Below are positions 55,011-64,000 of a DNA stretch of 64,000 bases, one piece after another. Each line of letters starts with the position of its first letter. Positions within the stretch are counted from its first letter, which is position 1. Both the position numbers and the translations under genes were made by a program. The notes beneath the pieces were generated by a model, which was given only the letters and a program-made list of their open reading frames with translations, was not told the DNA's origin and ran no database searches. The DNA is from Klebsiella sp. RHBSTW-00484 (GTDB lineage Bacteria; Pseudomonadota; Gammaproteobacteria; Enterobacterales; Enterobacteriaceae), in contig NZ_CP055481.1 of NCBI RefSeq assembly GCF_013705725.1, positions 1,178,001 through 1,242,000 on the forward strand, in the 5' to 3' direction.

Positions 55011-55451
55011 CTACCCTTTTTTCTCTGCGTCAGGTGGCTGGAAAGACCACACCACGCTGTGAGAGGCCGATGAGGTGTACCATTCGTTAATGGTAGCGTT
55101 TGCCTCCTTGGTCTGTGCGGTCGCGGCAAATTTCTCTTTTGGCTGATGTGTTTTTTTCCGAATACGGATACGGGAAGGTGTCGTGGTATTGATTTGCGCG
55201 TTAAAGGTACGAATGTGTGAATCGAATAAAACAGACTCCAACTGATGCAGACGATCCAGACCGCGTAAAATACCAATAAGCGTACTGAGAGTAACGGACT
55301 CGCCTAATTCAACGCGTTTGATAGTTGCAGCGCCGACCTGTGCGCGCTCGGCCAGCTCAATCTGTGACAGCCCAAGCTGTATACGCGTTTCTTTAATTCT
55401 GCGGCACAATTCAGAAATAATTTCACTGTCGGGCATCGTACTGAAACGCAT
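55011..55451 (-). CDS. HipB-like HTH regulator without visible toxin partner
   Basis: A 146-residue protein with an XRE/HipB-type HTH at about residues 12-70 (SELCRRIKETRIQLGLSQIELAERAQVGAATIKRVELGESVTLSTLIGIL, in part). A basic tail RIRIRKKTHQPKEKF follows, resembling HipB C-termini. The last ~30 residues (INEWYTSSASHSVVWSFQPPDAEKKG) look unrelated and end right at the IS remnant. A HipA-like kinase normally follows such a gene; none is seen. AGAGGA precedes the ATG. It is either an orphan regulator or a truncated antitoxin. Confidence 0.75.
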   Translation of the reverse strand: MRFSTMPDSEIISELCRRIKETRIQLGLSQIELAERAQVGAATIKRVELGESVTLSTLIGILRGLDRLHQLESVLFDSHIRTFNAQINTTTPSRIRIRKKTHQPKEKFAATAQTKEANATINEWYTSSASHSVVWSFQPPDAEKKG

Positions 55452-55628
55452 TTCAATTCCTCTACTACGTAATAAATCCTGACAGATTATTTAGCATATT
55501 AAATTATAAATAAAGCAGATAATTTATCTTTTGCGATAGTCACAACATTGTTTTTTTTGTAGCGCCTTTAAATAGTTGGATGTTGTTATATTCTTCAGTT
55601 ATTTAAGGTACTTCTGCGGTGACGGTTA

Positions 55629-55802
<174 letters not shown>

Positions 55803-56134
55803 AATATTTAAATCAGCGAGAATATTTTTGATTTTTTTATTAATTGTATGACAAATATGATTTGTTATCTCTGAAATTAAAATATATAAATATATGGGTA
55901 ATTGAAGTGGGTGCTGAAATAATAACGTATTAAAAATGATACTTTAAAAAATATTAAATCTTTGGTGCTATTTTTGATGCGTTAAAAGTCCTCTCTATAA
56001 ATCAGGTTATGTGATCGCGGTTAGTGAATCAGCTTAGTTGTATTTAATAAAATAGCCAAATAAACACAGCACATTTATTACCTAAATCAGAGTCAAATAA
56101 ATCTGACACTACTCTATATTACTGAGGCAATACT
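55803..56134 (+). promoter_or_regulatory. AT-rich upstream region of sdaC with CRP-like site
   Basis: Very AT-rich (especially 55803-55990) and without gene. TGTGATCGCGGTTAGT at 56010-56025 has a perfect left CRP half TGTGA and a weaker right half. AT-rich DNA here could be bound by H-NS or Lrp, both known for serine catabolism genes. Confidence 0.4.
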
Positions 56135-57418
56135 ATGGAAACCGTTCAAAATACCCTCGTTGCTCGCGAGAGCAGCGGCTGGAGAAAAAGTGATACCGTC
56201 TGGATGCTGGGTCTGTACGGTACTGCGATTGGCGCAGGGGTACTTTTCCTGCCGATTAACGCCGGGGTTGGGGGCTTAGTTCCGTTGATCATCATGGCAA
56301 TTATCGCATTCCCTATGACGTTTTTTGCCCACCGTGGTTTAACCCGTTTTGTTCTCTCGGGCAAAAATCCGGGTGAAGATATTACCGAAGTGGTTGAAGA
56401 GCATTTCGGCACTGGTGCGGGTAAGCTTATTACGCTGCTCTACTTCTTCGCTATTTATCCGATTCTGCTGGTCTATAGCGTCGCAATTACCAACACGGTT
56501 GATAGCTTTATTACTCACCAGCTTGGCCTGGCGTCTCCGCCGCGCGCTATTTTGTCGCTGATTTTGATTATCGGCATGATGGGCATTGTCCGCTTTGGCG
56601 AAAAAATGATTGTTAAGGCCATGAGTGTGCTGGTATTTCCGTTCGTGTTTGCGCTGATGCTACTGGCGCTGTATTTGATCCCGCAATGGAATGGTGCGGT
56701 ACTGGATACCCTGTCGCTGAGCAGCGCTTCGGTTACGGGTAATGGCCTGTGGATGACCCTGTGGCTGGCGATTCCGGTAATGGTTTTCTCCTTTAATCAT
56801 TCGCCGATCATCTCCTCTTTTGCGGTGGCAAAACGTGAAGAATACGGTCAGGACGCTGAGCGTAAGTGTTCCCGTATCCTGGGCTTTGCCCACATCATGA
56901 TGGTGCTGACCGTGATGTTCTTCGTGTTCAGCTGCGTGCTGAGCCTCTCTCCGGAAAACCTGGCGGAAGCGAAAGCACAGAACATCTCCATCCTCTCTTA
57001 CCTGGCAAACCACTTTAACGCGCCGGTTATCGCCTGGATGGCCCCGATAATTGCGATGATTGCTATCACCAAATCCTTCCTCGGCCACTACCTCGGTGCG
57101 CGTGAAGGTTTCAACGGTATGGTGATTAAGTCCCTGCGCGGTAAAGGGAAATCAATAGAAATCAACAAACTGAACAAGATCACTGCGTTGTTCATGTTGG
57201 TGACCACCTGGATTGTAGCGACACTGAACCCGAGTATCCTGGGCATGATTGAAACGCTGGGCGGCCCGGTTATCGCGATGATTCTGTTCCTGATGCCGAT
57301 GTATGCCATCAATAAAGTGCCGGCCATGCGCAAATACAGTGGTCACATCAGCAACGTTTTTGTGGTTGTGATGGGGTTGATTGCCATCTCCGCCATCTTC
57401 TTCTCTCTGTTCAGCTAA
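56135..57418 (+). CDS. sdaC: Serine:H+ symporter SdaC
   Basis: A 427-residue inner-membrane HAAAP-family transporter with 11 helices, close to E. coli Sda[73 protein letters not shown] (excerpt), [26 protein letters not shown] and [19 protein letters not shown]. It imports L-serine with protons. It is followed by sdaB, 63 bases later. In E. coli sdaCB lies about 40 kb away, so this pair is either relocated or an extra copy. Confidence 0.92.
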   Translation: METVQNTLVARESSGWRKSDTVWMLGLYGTAIGAGVLFLPINAGVGGLVPLIIMAIIAFPMTFFAHRGLTRFVLSGKNPGEDITEVVEEHFGTGAGKLITLLYFFAIYPILLVYSVAITNTVDSFITHQLGLASPPRAILSLILIIGMMGIVRFGEKMIVKAMSVLVFPFVFALMLLALYLIPQWNGAVLDTLSLSSASVTGNGLWMTLWLAIPVMVFSFNHSPIISSFAVAKREEYGQDAERKCSRILGFAHIMMVLTVMFFVFSCVLSLSPENLAEAKAQNISILSYLANHFNAPVIAWMAPIIAMIAITKSFLGHYLGAREGFNGMVIKSLRGKGKSIEINKLNKITALFMLVTTWIVATLNPSILGMIETLGGPVIAMILFLMPMYAINKVPAMRKYSGHISNVFVVVMGLIAISAIFFSLFS

Positions 57419-57427
57419 GTTTTCAGC

Positions 57428-57446
57428 GCCGCCTGTCGCAGGCGGC
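57428..57446 (+). terminator. GC hairpin between sdaC and sdaB
   Basis: GCCGCCTG and CAGGCGGC form a perfect 8-bp stem with a TCG loop. No T-run follows. It may be an mRNA-processing or stabilising hairpin, or partial attenuation. Confidence 0.5.
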
Positions 57447-57481
57447 ACATCCGTTTTGCTTTGTAACCGCATGGGTGCCAC

Positions 57482-58849
57482 ATGATTAGCGTTTTCGATA
57501 TTTTCAAAATCAGCATTGGGCCGTCCAGCTCACATACTGTTGGGCCGATGAAAGCAGGAAAACATTTTGTTGATACCCTGCAGGAAAAAGGCCTGCTGCA
57601 TAAAGTGACTCGTCTGGTGGTGGATGTGTATGGCTCCCTGTCATTAACGGGTAAAGGCCACCATACCGATATTGCAATTATTCTTGGGCTGTCCGGGTAT
57701 TTACCGGATACCGTTGATATCGACGCCATTCCCGGCATTATTTGCGATGTAAACACCATGCATCGTCTGTTTATTGAAGAAGGCCAGCGAGAAATTCAGT
57801 TCCCGGTGGCAGAATGCATGCGTTTTCACAATGAGTTTCTGCCGCTACATGAAAATGGCATGAGTATTACCGCGTTTTGCGACGGTAAAATCGTCCATTT
57901 TCAGACTTACTATTCCATTGGTGGCGGTTTTATCGTCACGGAGGAAAACTTTGGCAAGAATCAGGACGCGGAGGTCGATATTCCATTCCCGTTCTATTCT
58001 GCCCGCAACCTGTTGGCACACTGCCAGGACAACTGCCTGTCAATTTCTGCGGTGATGATGAAAAACGAGATCGCCCGCCACGGCAGGGAGAGCGTTGAGC
58101 AAAATATGGCGAAAATCTGGGAGACCATGAGAAACGCTATTAACCGGGGTATGAACACGGAAGGCATTTTGCCTGGACCACTAAAAGTGCCACGTCGTGC
58201 TTCTGCGCTGCACCGCGTGCTGGCACCGCAGAGCCAGTCGATTACACCACTGAGTGCGATGGATTGGGTCAATATGTTCGCGATGGCGGTAGGGGAAGAG
58301 AACGCTGCGGGCGGGCGAGTCGTTACCGCACCGACCAACGGTGCCTGCGGAATTATCCCGGCGGTACTGGCCTATTACGATCGCTTTATCAAGGCGGTGA
58401 CGCCGGAAATCTATATGCGCTACTATCTGACCGCGGGTGCGATTGGCATTCTGTACAAGATGAATGCGTCTATTTCCGGGGCAGAGGTTGGTTGCCAGGG
58501 GGAAGTGGGGGTGGCCTGCTCGATGGCGTCTGCCGGACTGGCAGAGCTGCTGGGCGGCAGTCCGGATAAGGTATGCATTGCCGCGGAAATCGGCATGGAA
58601 CATAACCTTGGTCTGACCTGCGATCCGGTGGCCGGACAGGTTCAGGTACCGTGCATTGAGCGTAACGCGATTGCGGCAGTGAAGGCCATTAACTCGGCCA
58701 GCATGGCGATGTATCGTACCAGCGATCCAAAAGTCTCACTGGATAAAGTCATCGAAACGATGTTTGAGACAGGCAAAGATATGAATGCCAAATATCGTGA
58801 AACAGCACGAGGCGGTCTGGCGATTAAAGTCGCGGTGTGCGAATCCTGA
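57482..58849 (+). CDS. sdaB: L-serine ammonia-lyase (SdaB/TdcG type)
   Basis: A 455-residue iron-sulfur L-serine deaminase producing pyruvate and ammonia. The N-terminal beta domain starts MISVFDIFKISIGPSSSHTVGPMKAGK. The C-terminal alpha domain carries the cluster cysteines: TNGACGII (about 281), and LTCDPVAGQVQVPCIERN (about 380-397). Compared with E. coli SdaB the N-terminal half is more diverged (QEKGLLHKVTRLVV, VNTMHRLFIEEGQREI), so the sdaB rather than tdcG/sdaA assignment rests on the sdaC neighbour. Confidence 0.9.
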   Translation: MISVFDIFKISIGPSSSHTVGPMKAGKHFVDTLQEKGLLHKVTRLVVDVYGSLSLTGKGHHTDIAIILGLSGYLPDTVDIDAIPGIICDVNTMHRLFIEEGQREIQFPVAECMRFHNEFLPLHENGMSITAFCDGKIVHFQTYYSIGGGFIVTEENFGKNQDAEVDIPFPFYSARNLLAHCQDNCLSISAVMMKNEIARHGRESVEQNMAKIWETMRNAINRGMNTEGILPGPLKVPRRASALHRVLAPQSQSITPLSAMDWVNMFAMAVGEENAAGGRVVTAPTNGACGIIPAVLAYYDRFIKAVTPEIYMRYYLTAGAIGILYKMNASISGAEVGCQGEVGVACSMASAGLAELLGGSPDKVCIAAEIGMEHNLGLTCDPVAGQVQVPCIERNAIAAVKAINSASMAMYRTSDPKVSLDKVIETMFETGKDMNAKYRETARGGLAIKVAVCES

Positions 58850-58863
58850 GACCTGGAAAATCG

Positions 58864-58905
58864 CCTGCAGAATGGAGTTCACTTCATCCTGCAGGTGGTT
58901 TTTTA
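58864..58905 (+). terminator. Terminator after sdaB
   Basis: CCTGCAGAATGGAGT and ACTTCATCCTGCAGG pair with three mismatches around a short loop, followed by TGGTTTTTTAT. It lies 15 bases after the sdaB stop. The following 58906-59077 holds the ppdA promoter. Confidence 0.8.
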
Positions 58906-59077
58906 TGCGCCAACCCAGCTGAACGACGGCTATAAACCGTGATCAGAACCCGCTTTTTGCGAGCCGGTTTCCCGCACCTTTGCAACCCATTGCAACGCTT
59001 TAAATACTCTCCGACGCGCGACGCAAACCCTCACTTTGCCGTTCGTATCAGTCATCAATGATACGCATACTCGGCCC

Positions 59078-59545
59078 ATGAACAGAGAACATGGCTATAC
59101 CCTGATTGAAACTCTGATAACGATGATGCTGGTTGTCATTCTTAGCGCCAGTGGGCTATACGGATGGCAGAGCTGGCGACAGCAGCAGCGCCTGTGGCAA
59201 ACCGCTTGCCAGGTCCGGGACTATCTTGTGCTGTTGCGCGACGACGCCAACTGGCACAACCGCGACCGGATATTAGACGTCGGGCAAAGCGCGGAGGGTT
59301 GGTGCCTGAGTGCCACCGGTGCGGCGGCCAACTGTAGCGTAAAGAACGCTTTCACGTTGCAACCGCTGTGGCCGGACGTTTCGCTTAGCGCGATCACACC
59401 AGGTCTTGGGTTTTACGGCCTGCGCAATACCGCCTGGGCCGGGCATATCAGGCTGCAAAGCGCAGCGGGCGGCTGGAATATTATTGTTTCCAACTGGGGG
59501 AGAATCCGCCTGTGTCGCGGCGAGGAGACGACATCATGTCAGTAA
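59078..59545 (+). CDS. ppdA: Prepilin-like protein PpdA
   Basis: A 155-residue type IV pseudopilin-like protein. A prepilin peptidase site with a Gly and methylated-type residue (REHGYTLIETLITMMLVVIL) is at residues 1-20. Conserved features include LYGWQSWRQQQRLWQTACQVRDYL, DDANWHNRD and FYGLRNTAWAGHIRLQ. It heads ppdA-ppdB-ygdB-ppdC. The function in enterobacteria is unclear; a minor-pilin role is inferred. ATG 59078 matches the family; 59036 adds 14 residues. Confidence 0.93.
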   Translation: MNREHGYTLIETLITMMLVVILSASGLYGWQSWRQQQRLWQTACQVRDYLVLLRDDANWHNRDRILDVGQSAEGWCLSATGAAANCSVKNAFTLQPLWPDVSLSAITPGLGFYGLRNTAWAGHIRLQSAAGGWNIIVSNWGRIRLCRGEETTSCQ

Positions 59546-60099
59546 TTCATCGTGGCTTTTCTCTACCCGAAACGCTGATAGCGATGGCGATTAGCTCCGT
59601 TTTACTACTCGGAAGCGCCCGCTTTTTGCCCTCTTTGCAACGAGTGGTTCTGAACCAGACCCAGCAGCAGTCTCTGGAAAATGAACTCTGGCAGCGTCTC
59701 TATACCGTGGCGAAGCATCTGCAACGCGCCGGTTATTGCCATGGACGCTGTAGCGGGGAAGCGCTGCACATTACAGGCAGCGGTGATTGTGTGCTCCTGC
59801 GCTGGGATGGCAACAGCGACGGGGTCTGGAATGCTTCTCCGTCGTCGGAATCTGATACAACAGGCTTTCGGCTACGCGACGGCGCGCTGGAAACCTTACG
59901 CGGGGCGAGTGACTGTAGCGGCAAGGGCTGGGAGAGAATGACCAACCCGGCGGCGATTAAAGTCACCACGTTTCAGATTACCCGGCAGGGCAGGACGGAT
60001 TATCCCCCTGAGCTATCGATAACGCTGGCGGCGCAATCCGTTGCTGACTCGCGAATTCACGCGCAGGCGGAATACAGCGTAACGGGATATAACCTGTGA
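59536..60099 (+). CDS. ppdB: Prepilin-like protein PpdB
   Basis: A 187-residue pseudopilin-like protein: HRGFSLPETLIAMAISSVLLLGS gives the G-FSLPE prepilin cleavage motif with Glu+5. ATG 59536 has GAGGA at 59523-59527 and overlaps the ppdA end by 10 bases. A GQ-rich C-terminal globular domain with Cys pairs follows. It ends in a 4-base overlap with ygdB. Confidence 0.92.
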   Translation: MSVIHRGFSLPETLIAMAISSVLLLGSARFLPSLQRVVLNQTQQQSLENELWQRLYTVAKHLQRAGYCHGRCSGEALHITGSGDCVLLRWDGNSDGVWNASPSSESDTTGFRLRDGALETLRGASDCSGKGWERMTNPAAIKVTTFQITRQGRTDYPPELSITLAAQSVADSRIHAQAEYSVTGYNL

Positions 60100-60503
60100 A
60101 TCGCCAGCGCGGTCTCTCTTCGCTGCTGATGGTGCTCCTGCTGTTAGCGCTCGGTAGCCTGCTGCTTCAGGGGTTAAACCAGCAGCAGCGTTCTTTGTTG
60201 GCACAAACGGCCAGCGAAACGCAGGCGCTTCGCGATACTGCTGGTGCGCATTCCGCACTACAGTGGGGAAAGGGGCTCTCCTGGCCGTTGCAGGATGCAG
60301 TGAACTGCCAGCAGAATGGCGAATTTGGTTGGCGCGCTTGCCTGCGCATTTTCAGCGACGCATCGGTATTGCTGATAGGCGGCAGCGGCACCATGCTGTT
60401 GTGGCAATCCGGTATTGTTGAACAAAACCGCCTGCGTTTTTCTCCCCACGGATGGAGCGATTTTTGCCCATTGAAGGAGGCCAACTTATGCCAGATGCCC
60501 TAA
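60096..60503 (+). CDS. ygdB: DUF2509 protein YgdB
   Basis: A 135-residue PilX-like minor-pilin family protein with an N-terminal RQRGLSSLLMVLLLLALGSLLLQG prepilin-like helix (Gly-Leu at the cleavage site, without Glu+5). GTG start overlaps the ppdB stop (GTGA), suggesting translational coupling. Four cysteines (NCQQ, RACL, FCPL, LCQM) suggest disulfides. Function unknown. Confidence 0.9.
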   Translation: MNRQRGLSSLLMVLLLLALGSLLLQGLNQQQRSLLAQTASETQALRDTAGAHSALQWGKGLSWPLQDAVNCQQNGEFGWRACLRIFSDASVLLIGGSGTMLLWQSGIVEQNRLRFSPHGWSDFCPLKEANLCQMP

Positions 60504-60811
60504 GGCGACAAAAGGGATTTAGCCTGCCGGAAACCCTACTGGCTTTAGTGCTCCTGATCATGACCGTTACCGCGCTGGCGGGATATCAACGTGGGCTGGC
60601 TAATGGTTTTATGCAGCTCAATCAGTATCGTCAGCTGTGGCGTGACGCATGGCGATTCGGGCAGCTTAGCCCTGCCGAGATTCCGGCAAACCGACAGGTA
60701 TCCCGTGTGCAGACATCGGTGCAAAGATGTGTCAGCATCACGGTAACGATCACGATGCCCACCGCAAGGCGGGCGCAGATGACCCGGCTGCATTGCCCGG
60801 TCAGTCAGTAG
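60488..60811 (+). CDS. ppdC: Prepilin-like protein PpdC
   Basis: A 107-residue pseudopilin-like protein: RRQKGFSLPETLLALVLLIMTVTALAG carries the prepilin motif with Glu+5. AAGGAGG (60474-60480) just upstream fixes the start at 60488; an earlier in-frame ATG at 60452 is inside ygdB and less likely. The gene ends 12 bases before recC. Confidence 0.92.
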   Translation: MPDALRRQKGFSLPETLLALVLLIMTVTALAGYQRGLANGFMQLNQYRQLWRDAWRFGQLSPAEIPANRQVSRVQTSVQRCVSITVTITMPTARRAQMTRLHCPVSQ

Positions 60812-60823
60812 CCAGGAGCGAAT

Positions 60824-63800
60824 ATGTTAAGGGTGTACCACTCAAACCGTCTGGATGTGCTTGAAGCGTTGATGGAATTTATCGTCGAGCGCCAGCGGCT
60901 GGATGACCCTTTCATTCCTGAAATGGTGCTGGTGCAGAGTACCGGGATGGCGCAATGGCTACAGATGACGCTGGCGAAGCGATTCGGGATCGCGGCCAAT
61001 ATTGAATTCCCTCTGCCAGCCAGTTTTATCTGGGATATGTTCGTACGGGTGCTGAAAGATACCCCCGGGGAAAGCGCGTTCAGCAAACAGAGCATGAGCT
61101 GGAAGCTGATGACCCTGCTGCCTCAGCGTCTTGACGATGAAGCCTTCACGCTGCTGCGCCACTATCTGAGCGACGACAGTGACAAGCGCAAACTGTTCCA
61201 ACTGGCGACAAGGGTGGCAGATCTCTATGACCAGTATTTGGTTTATCGCCCTGAATGGCTAATGCGCTGGGAGGCTGACGGGCGCGTGGACGGCCTTGGC
61301 GAGGCACAGGATTGGCAAGCGCCGTTGTGGAAAGCGCTGGTGGAGTACACTGCGGAACTGGGTCAGCCGCTGTGGCATCGCGCCAACTTGTATCAACGTT
61401 TTATCAGCGCGCTTGAATCCGCTGAAGAGCCTCCAGCCGGGCTGCCGTCGCGGGTATTTATTTGTGGGATTTCGGCGCTGCCGCCGGTGTACCTGCAGGC
61501 GCTACAGGCGCTGGGTAAGCATGTTGATGTTTACGTCCTCTTCACTAACCCTTGCCGCTACTACTGGGGTGACATCAAAGATCCAGCATTTTTGGCCAGA
61601 CTGATGTCCCGTCAGCGTCGCCATCATCGTGAAACGACCCGAGAGCTGCCGCTGTTCCGTGATACTGAACAGGCACCCGGATTATTTAATGATTCCGGGG
61701 AGCAGGATGTCGGCAACCCAATGCTGGCCTCGTGGGGCAAGCTGGGGCGTGACTATATTTACTTACTGGCGGGTCTGGAACGCTATGAAGAGCTGGATGC
61801 TTTTGTTGATATCGTTCCTGACAACCTGCTGCATAATCTTCAGGCTGACATCCTCGATCTGCGCAATGCCGCGGTGGCCGGGCGTAGCGCCAAGGAGTTC
61901 GCCAACAGCCGCAGCAAGCGCCCTTTAGCGCTGGACGATCGCAGCCTGATGATTCATGTCTGCCACAGCCCGCAGCGCGAGGTCGAGGTGCTGCACGACA
62001 GGCTGCTGGCGATGCTCGAAGAGAATCCTGAACTGACGCCGCGCGATATTATCGTTATGGTCGCGGATATCGATAGCTACAGTCCCTATATCCAGGCCGT
62101 CTTCGGCAGCGCCAGCGGCGAACGCTGGCTACCATGGGCGATTTCTGACCGTCGCGCCCGTGAATCGCATCCTGCGCTACAGGCATTTATTACCCTCCTT
62201 TCACTGCCCGATAGCCGCTTTGCCAGCGAAGACGTGCTGGCGCTGCTGGACGTTCCGGTGCTGGCGGCGCGGTTTAATATTGACGAAGAGGGGCTACGCT
62301 ACCTACGCCAGTGGGTTAACGAATCCGGTGTGCGCTGGGGGATGGATGACGACAACGTTCGTGAGCTGGATCTCCCGGCAACTGGTCAGCACACCTGGCG
62401 CTTTGGCCTGACGCGGATGCTGTTGGGCTATGCGATGGACAGCAGCGAAGGGGAGTGGCGCTCGGTTCTGCCATACGATGAGTCGAGCGGGCTTATCGCC
62501 GAACTGGTGGGTAACCTGGCATCCTTGCTAATGCAGCTTAATCTCTGGCGTCGCGGGCTGGCTCAGGAGCGCCCTCTGGCGGAGTGGCTGCCGGTATGCC
62601 GCGACCTGCTGAACGACTTTTTCCTGCCTGATAGCGAAACGGAAGCGGCTCTGGCGCTCATTGAACAACAATGGCAGGCGGTGATTGATGGCGGCGTTGA
62701 GGCCCAGTACGGCGAAGCGGTGCCGCTGTCGCTGCTTCGCGATGAACTCTCCCAGCGCCTCGATCAGCAGCGCATCAGCCAGCGCTTCCTTGCCGGCCCG
62801 GTGAACATCTGTACCCTGATGCCCATGCGCTCGATTCCTTTTAAAGTGGTCTGCCTGCTGGGAATGAACGACGGCGTTTATCCGCGTACTCTGGCACCGC
62901 TGGGCTTTGACCTGATGAGCCAGAAACCGCAGCGTGGCGACCGAAGCCGTCGTGATGATGACCGTTATCTGTTCCTCGAAGCGCTGATGTCGGCCGAGCA
63001 GAAGCTGTATATCAGCTATATTGGTCGCTCTATTCAGGATAATAGCGAGCGCTATCCTTCCGTTCTGGTCCAGGAGCTGGCGGACTATATCGGTCAAAGC
63101 CACTGTCTGGTGGGCGATGAGTCGTTGGATTGCGATGCCAGCGAGCGTCGTGTCAAAGAGCACATCACTCATTTGCATACGCGCATGCCTTTTGATGCCG
63201 CCAACTTTCAAGACAACGAAGATCAAAGCTATGCCCGGGAATGGCTGGCAGCCGCCAGCCAGCAGGGGGAGGCGCACGGTGATTTTATCCAGCCGCTACC
63301 CGCCCCGGAAATTGACCACCTCCCTTTCGAACAGTTGCTGCGTTTCTGGCAGCATCCGGTTCGCGCCTTCTTCCAGCAGCGGCTGCGGGTTAATTTCCGC
63401 TCGGAAGAGAGCGAAATCCCCGACGATGAACCTTTCACCCTTGAAGGGCTCAGCCGCTATCAGCTGAACCAACAGCTGCTGAATACGCTGATTGAGCAGC
63501 AGGATGCCTCGGTGATGTATCGCCGTTTCCGTGCCGCCGGAGAGTTACCCTATGGCGCTTTCGGCGAGCTGGCCTGGGAGACCCAGCGGCAAGAGATGCA
63601 AAACCTGGCGGAGCGGGTTATTGCCAGCCGCAAACCGGGGCAGAGTCTGGAAATCGATCTGCAATGTAACGGAGTCAACATTACTGGGTGGTTGCAGCAG
63701 GTACAATCCGATGGTTTGCTGCGCTGGCGGCCATCGCTGCTGAGCGTGGCGCAGGGAATGCAACTTTGGCTGGAGCATCTTGTCTATTGTGCAAGTGGCG

Positions 63801-64000
63801 GTATCGGCGAAAGTCGACTGTTTGTGCGCAAAGACGGGAAGTGGCATTTCCCTCCACTGGCGCAAGAGCAGGCTCAAGGATACCTGAATGAACTGGTCGA
63901 CGGTTATCTGCAAGGGATGTCTAAACCGCTACTGCTGCTGCCAGAAAGCGGAGGTGCATGGCTAAAAGTCTGTTACGACGCCGAAAAGGATGTCATGTTA
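60824..64000 (+). CDS. recC: Exonuclease V subunit RecC (3' end outside window)
   Basis: The open frame from ATG 60824 (CAGGAG upstream) runs off the right edge, giving 1059 residues of an expected ~1120. It reads MLRVYHSNRLDVLEALMEFIVERQRLDDPF, ...QSTGMAQWLQMTLAKRFGIAANIEFPLPASFIWDM..., matching E. coli RecC. RecC recognises Chi in RecBCD and splits the duplex; its helicase-like domains lack ATPase motifs. No frameshift or stop is seen in the visible part. It follows ppdC closely, as in E. coli. Confidence 0.97.
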   Translation, partial: MLRVYHSNRLDVLEALMEFIVERQRLDDPFIPEMVLVQSTGMAQWLQMTLAKRFGIAANIEFPLPASFIWDMFVRVLKDTPGESAFSKQSMSWKLMTLLPQRLDDEAFTLLRHYLSDDSDKRKLFQLATRVADLYDQYLVYRPEWLMRWEADGRVDGLGEAQDWQAPLWKALVEYTAELGQPLWHRANLYQRFISALESAEEPPAGLPSRVFICGISALPPVYLQALQALGKHVDVYVLFTNPCRYYWGDIKDPAFLARLMSRQRRHHRETTRELPLFRDTEQAPGLFNDSGEQDVGNPMLASWGKLGRDYIYLLAGLERYEELDAFVDIVPDNLLHNLQADILDLRNAAVAGRSAKEFANSRSKRPLALDDRSLMIHVCHSPQREVEVLHDRLLAMLEENPELTPRDIIVMVADIDSYSPYIQAVFGSASGERWLPWAISDRRARESHPALQAFITLLSLPDSRFASEDVLALLDVPVLAARFNIDEEGLRYLRQWVNESGVRWGMDDDNVRELDLPATGQHTWRFGLTRMLLGYAMDSSEGEWRSVLPYDESSGLIAELVGNLASLLMQLNLWRRGLAQERPLAEWLPVCRDLLNDFFLPDSETEAALALIEQQWQAVIDGGVEAQYGEAVPLSLLRDELSQRLDQQRISQRFLAGPVNICTLMPMRSIPFKVVCLLGMNDGVYPRTLAPLGFDLMSQKPQRGDRSRRDDDRYLFLEALMSAEQKLYISYIGRSIQDNSERYPSVLVQELADYIGQSHCLVGDESLDCDASERRVKEHITHLHTRMPFDAANFQDNEDQSYAREWLAAASQQGEAHGDFIQPLPAPEIDHLPFEQLLRFWQHPVRAFFQQRLRVNFRSEESEIPDDEPFTLEGLSRYQLNQQLLNTLIEQQDASVMYRRFRAAGELPYGAFGELAWETQRQEMQNLAERVIASRKPGQSLEIDLQCNGVNITGWLQQVQSDGLLRWRPSLLSVAQGMQLWLEHLVYCASGGIGESRLFVRKDGKWHFPPLAQEQAQGYLNELVDGYLQGMSKPLLLLPESGGAWLKVCYDAEKDVML

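Overview
The window is enterobacterial chromosome. The backbone order galR–omrB/omrA–aas–lplT–tas–ygdR–ygdQ–mutH–rppH–ptsP–lgt–thyA–ppdA–ppdB–ygdB–ppdC–recC and the pieces yqeF, yqeG, kduD, araE, ygeA, lysR and lysA match the E. coli 63-64 min region. A complete mrkABCDF operon with mrkHIJ, and a large pectin/oligogalacturonate cluster, point to Klebsiella, most likely the K. oxytoca complex or Raoultella. The genus call is inference from gene content; no 16S or other marker is present.

Layout. 1-9.2 kb: the end of an unknown gene, an ArsR-type regulator, the type 3 fimbrial operon mrkABCDF, then on the opposite strand its c-di-GMP control genes mrkJ (EAL phosphodiesterase), mrkI (LuxR-type) and mrkH (PilZ activator). 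9.6-14.9 kb: a pyridoxal-reductase-like aldo-keto reductase, yqeG, a PACE efflux pump with a divergent LysR regulator, and the thiolase yqeF. 15.3-32.6 kb: an oligogalacturonate island (porin kdgM, two different oligogalacturonate lyases, kduD, the ABC transporter togMNAB, kdgF), interrupted by araE and a sucrose-type csc locus (cscR/cscB/cscA plus a porin). Several KdgR-box-like palindromes sit in front of the pectin genes. 32.6-42.2 kb: ygeA, lysR/lysA, a beta-glucoside locus (LacI regulator, PTS EIIC, GH1 phospho-glycosidase, UxuR-like GntR regulator, GNAT), then galR. 42.4-54.8 kb: the OmrB/OmrA sRNA pair, phospholipid repair (aas-lplT), tas, ygdR, ygdQ, mutH, a long intergenic segment with DnaA boxes that corresponds by position to DARS2, rppH-ptsP and lgt-thyA. 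54.8-59 kb: an accessory insert between thyA and ppdA with an IS3-type remnant, an orphan HipB-like antitoxin/regulator, a small broken secreted ORF and an sdaC-sdaB serine uptake/deamination pair. 59-64 kb: the prepilin-like ppdA-ppdB-ygdB-ppdC cluster and recC, which runs off the end.

How the genes work together. Oligogalacturonides would cross the outer membrane through KdgM and the inner membrane through TogMNAB, be split by the two Ogl enzymes, and be linearised by KdgF. KduD then makes 2-keto-3-deoxygluconate. No kduI, kdgK or kdgA is in the window. Sucrose or short fructosides would enter through the porin and CscB and be hydrolysed by CscA under CscR. MrkH/MrkI/MrkJ would tie fimbriae to c-di-GMP.

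Intergenic repeats are frequent: four ERIC elements (one inside the mrk operon, two carrying the same internal insert in opposite orientation) and six REP/BIME-like clusters. No rRNA, tRNA, CRISPR array or prophage was seen.
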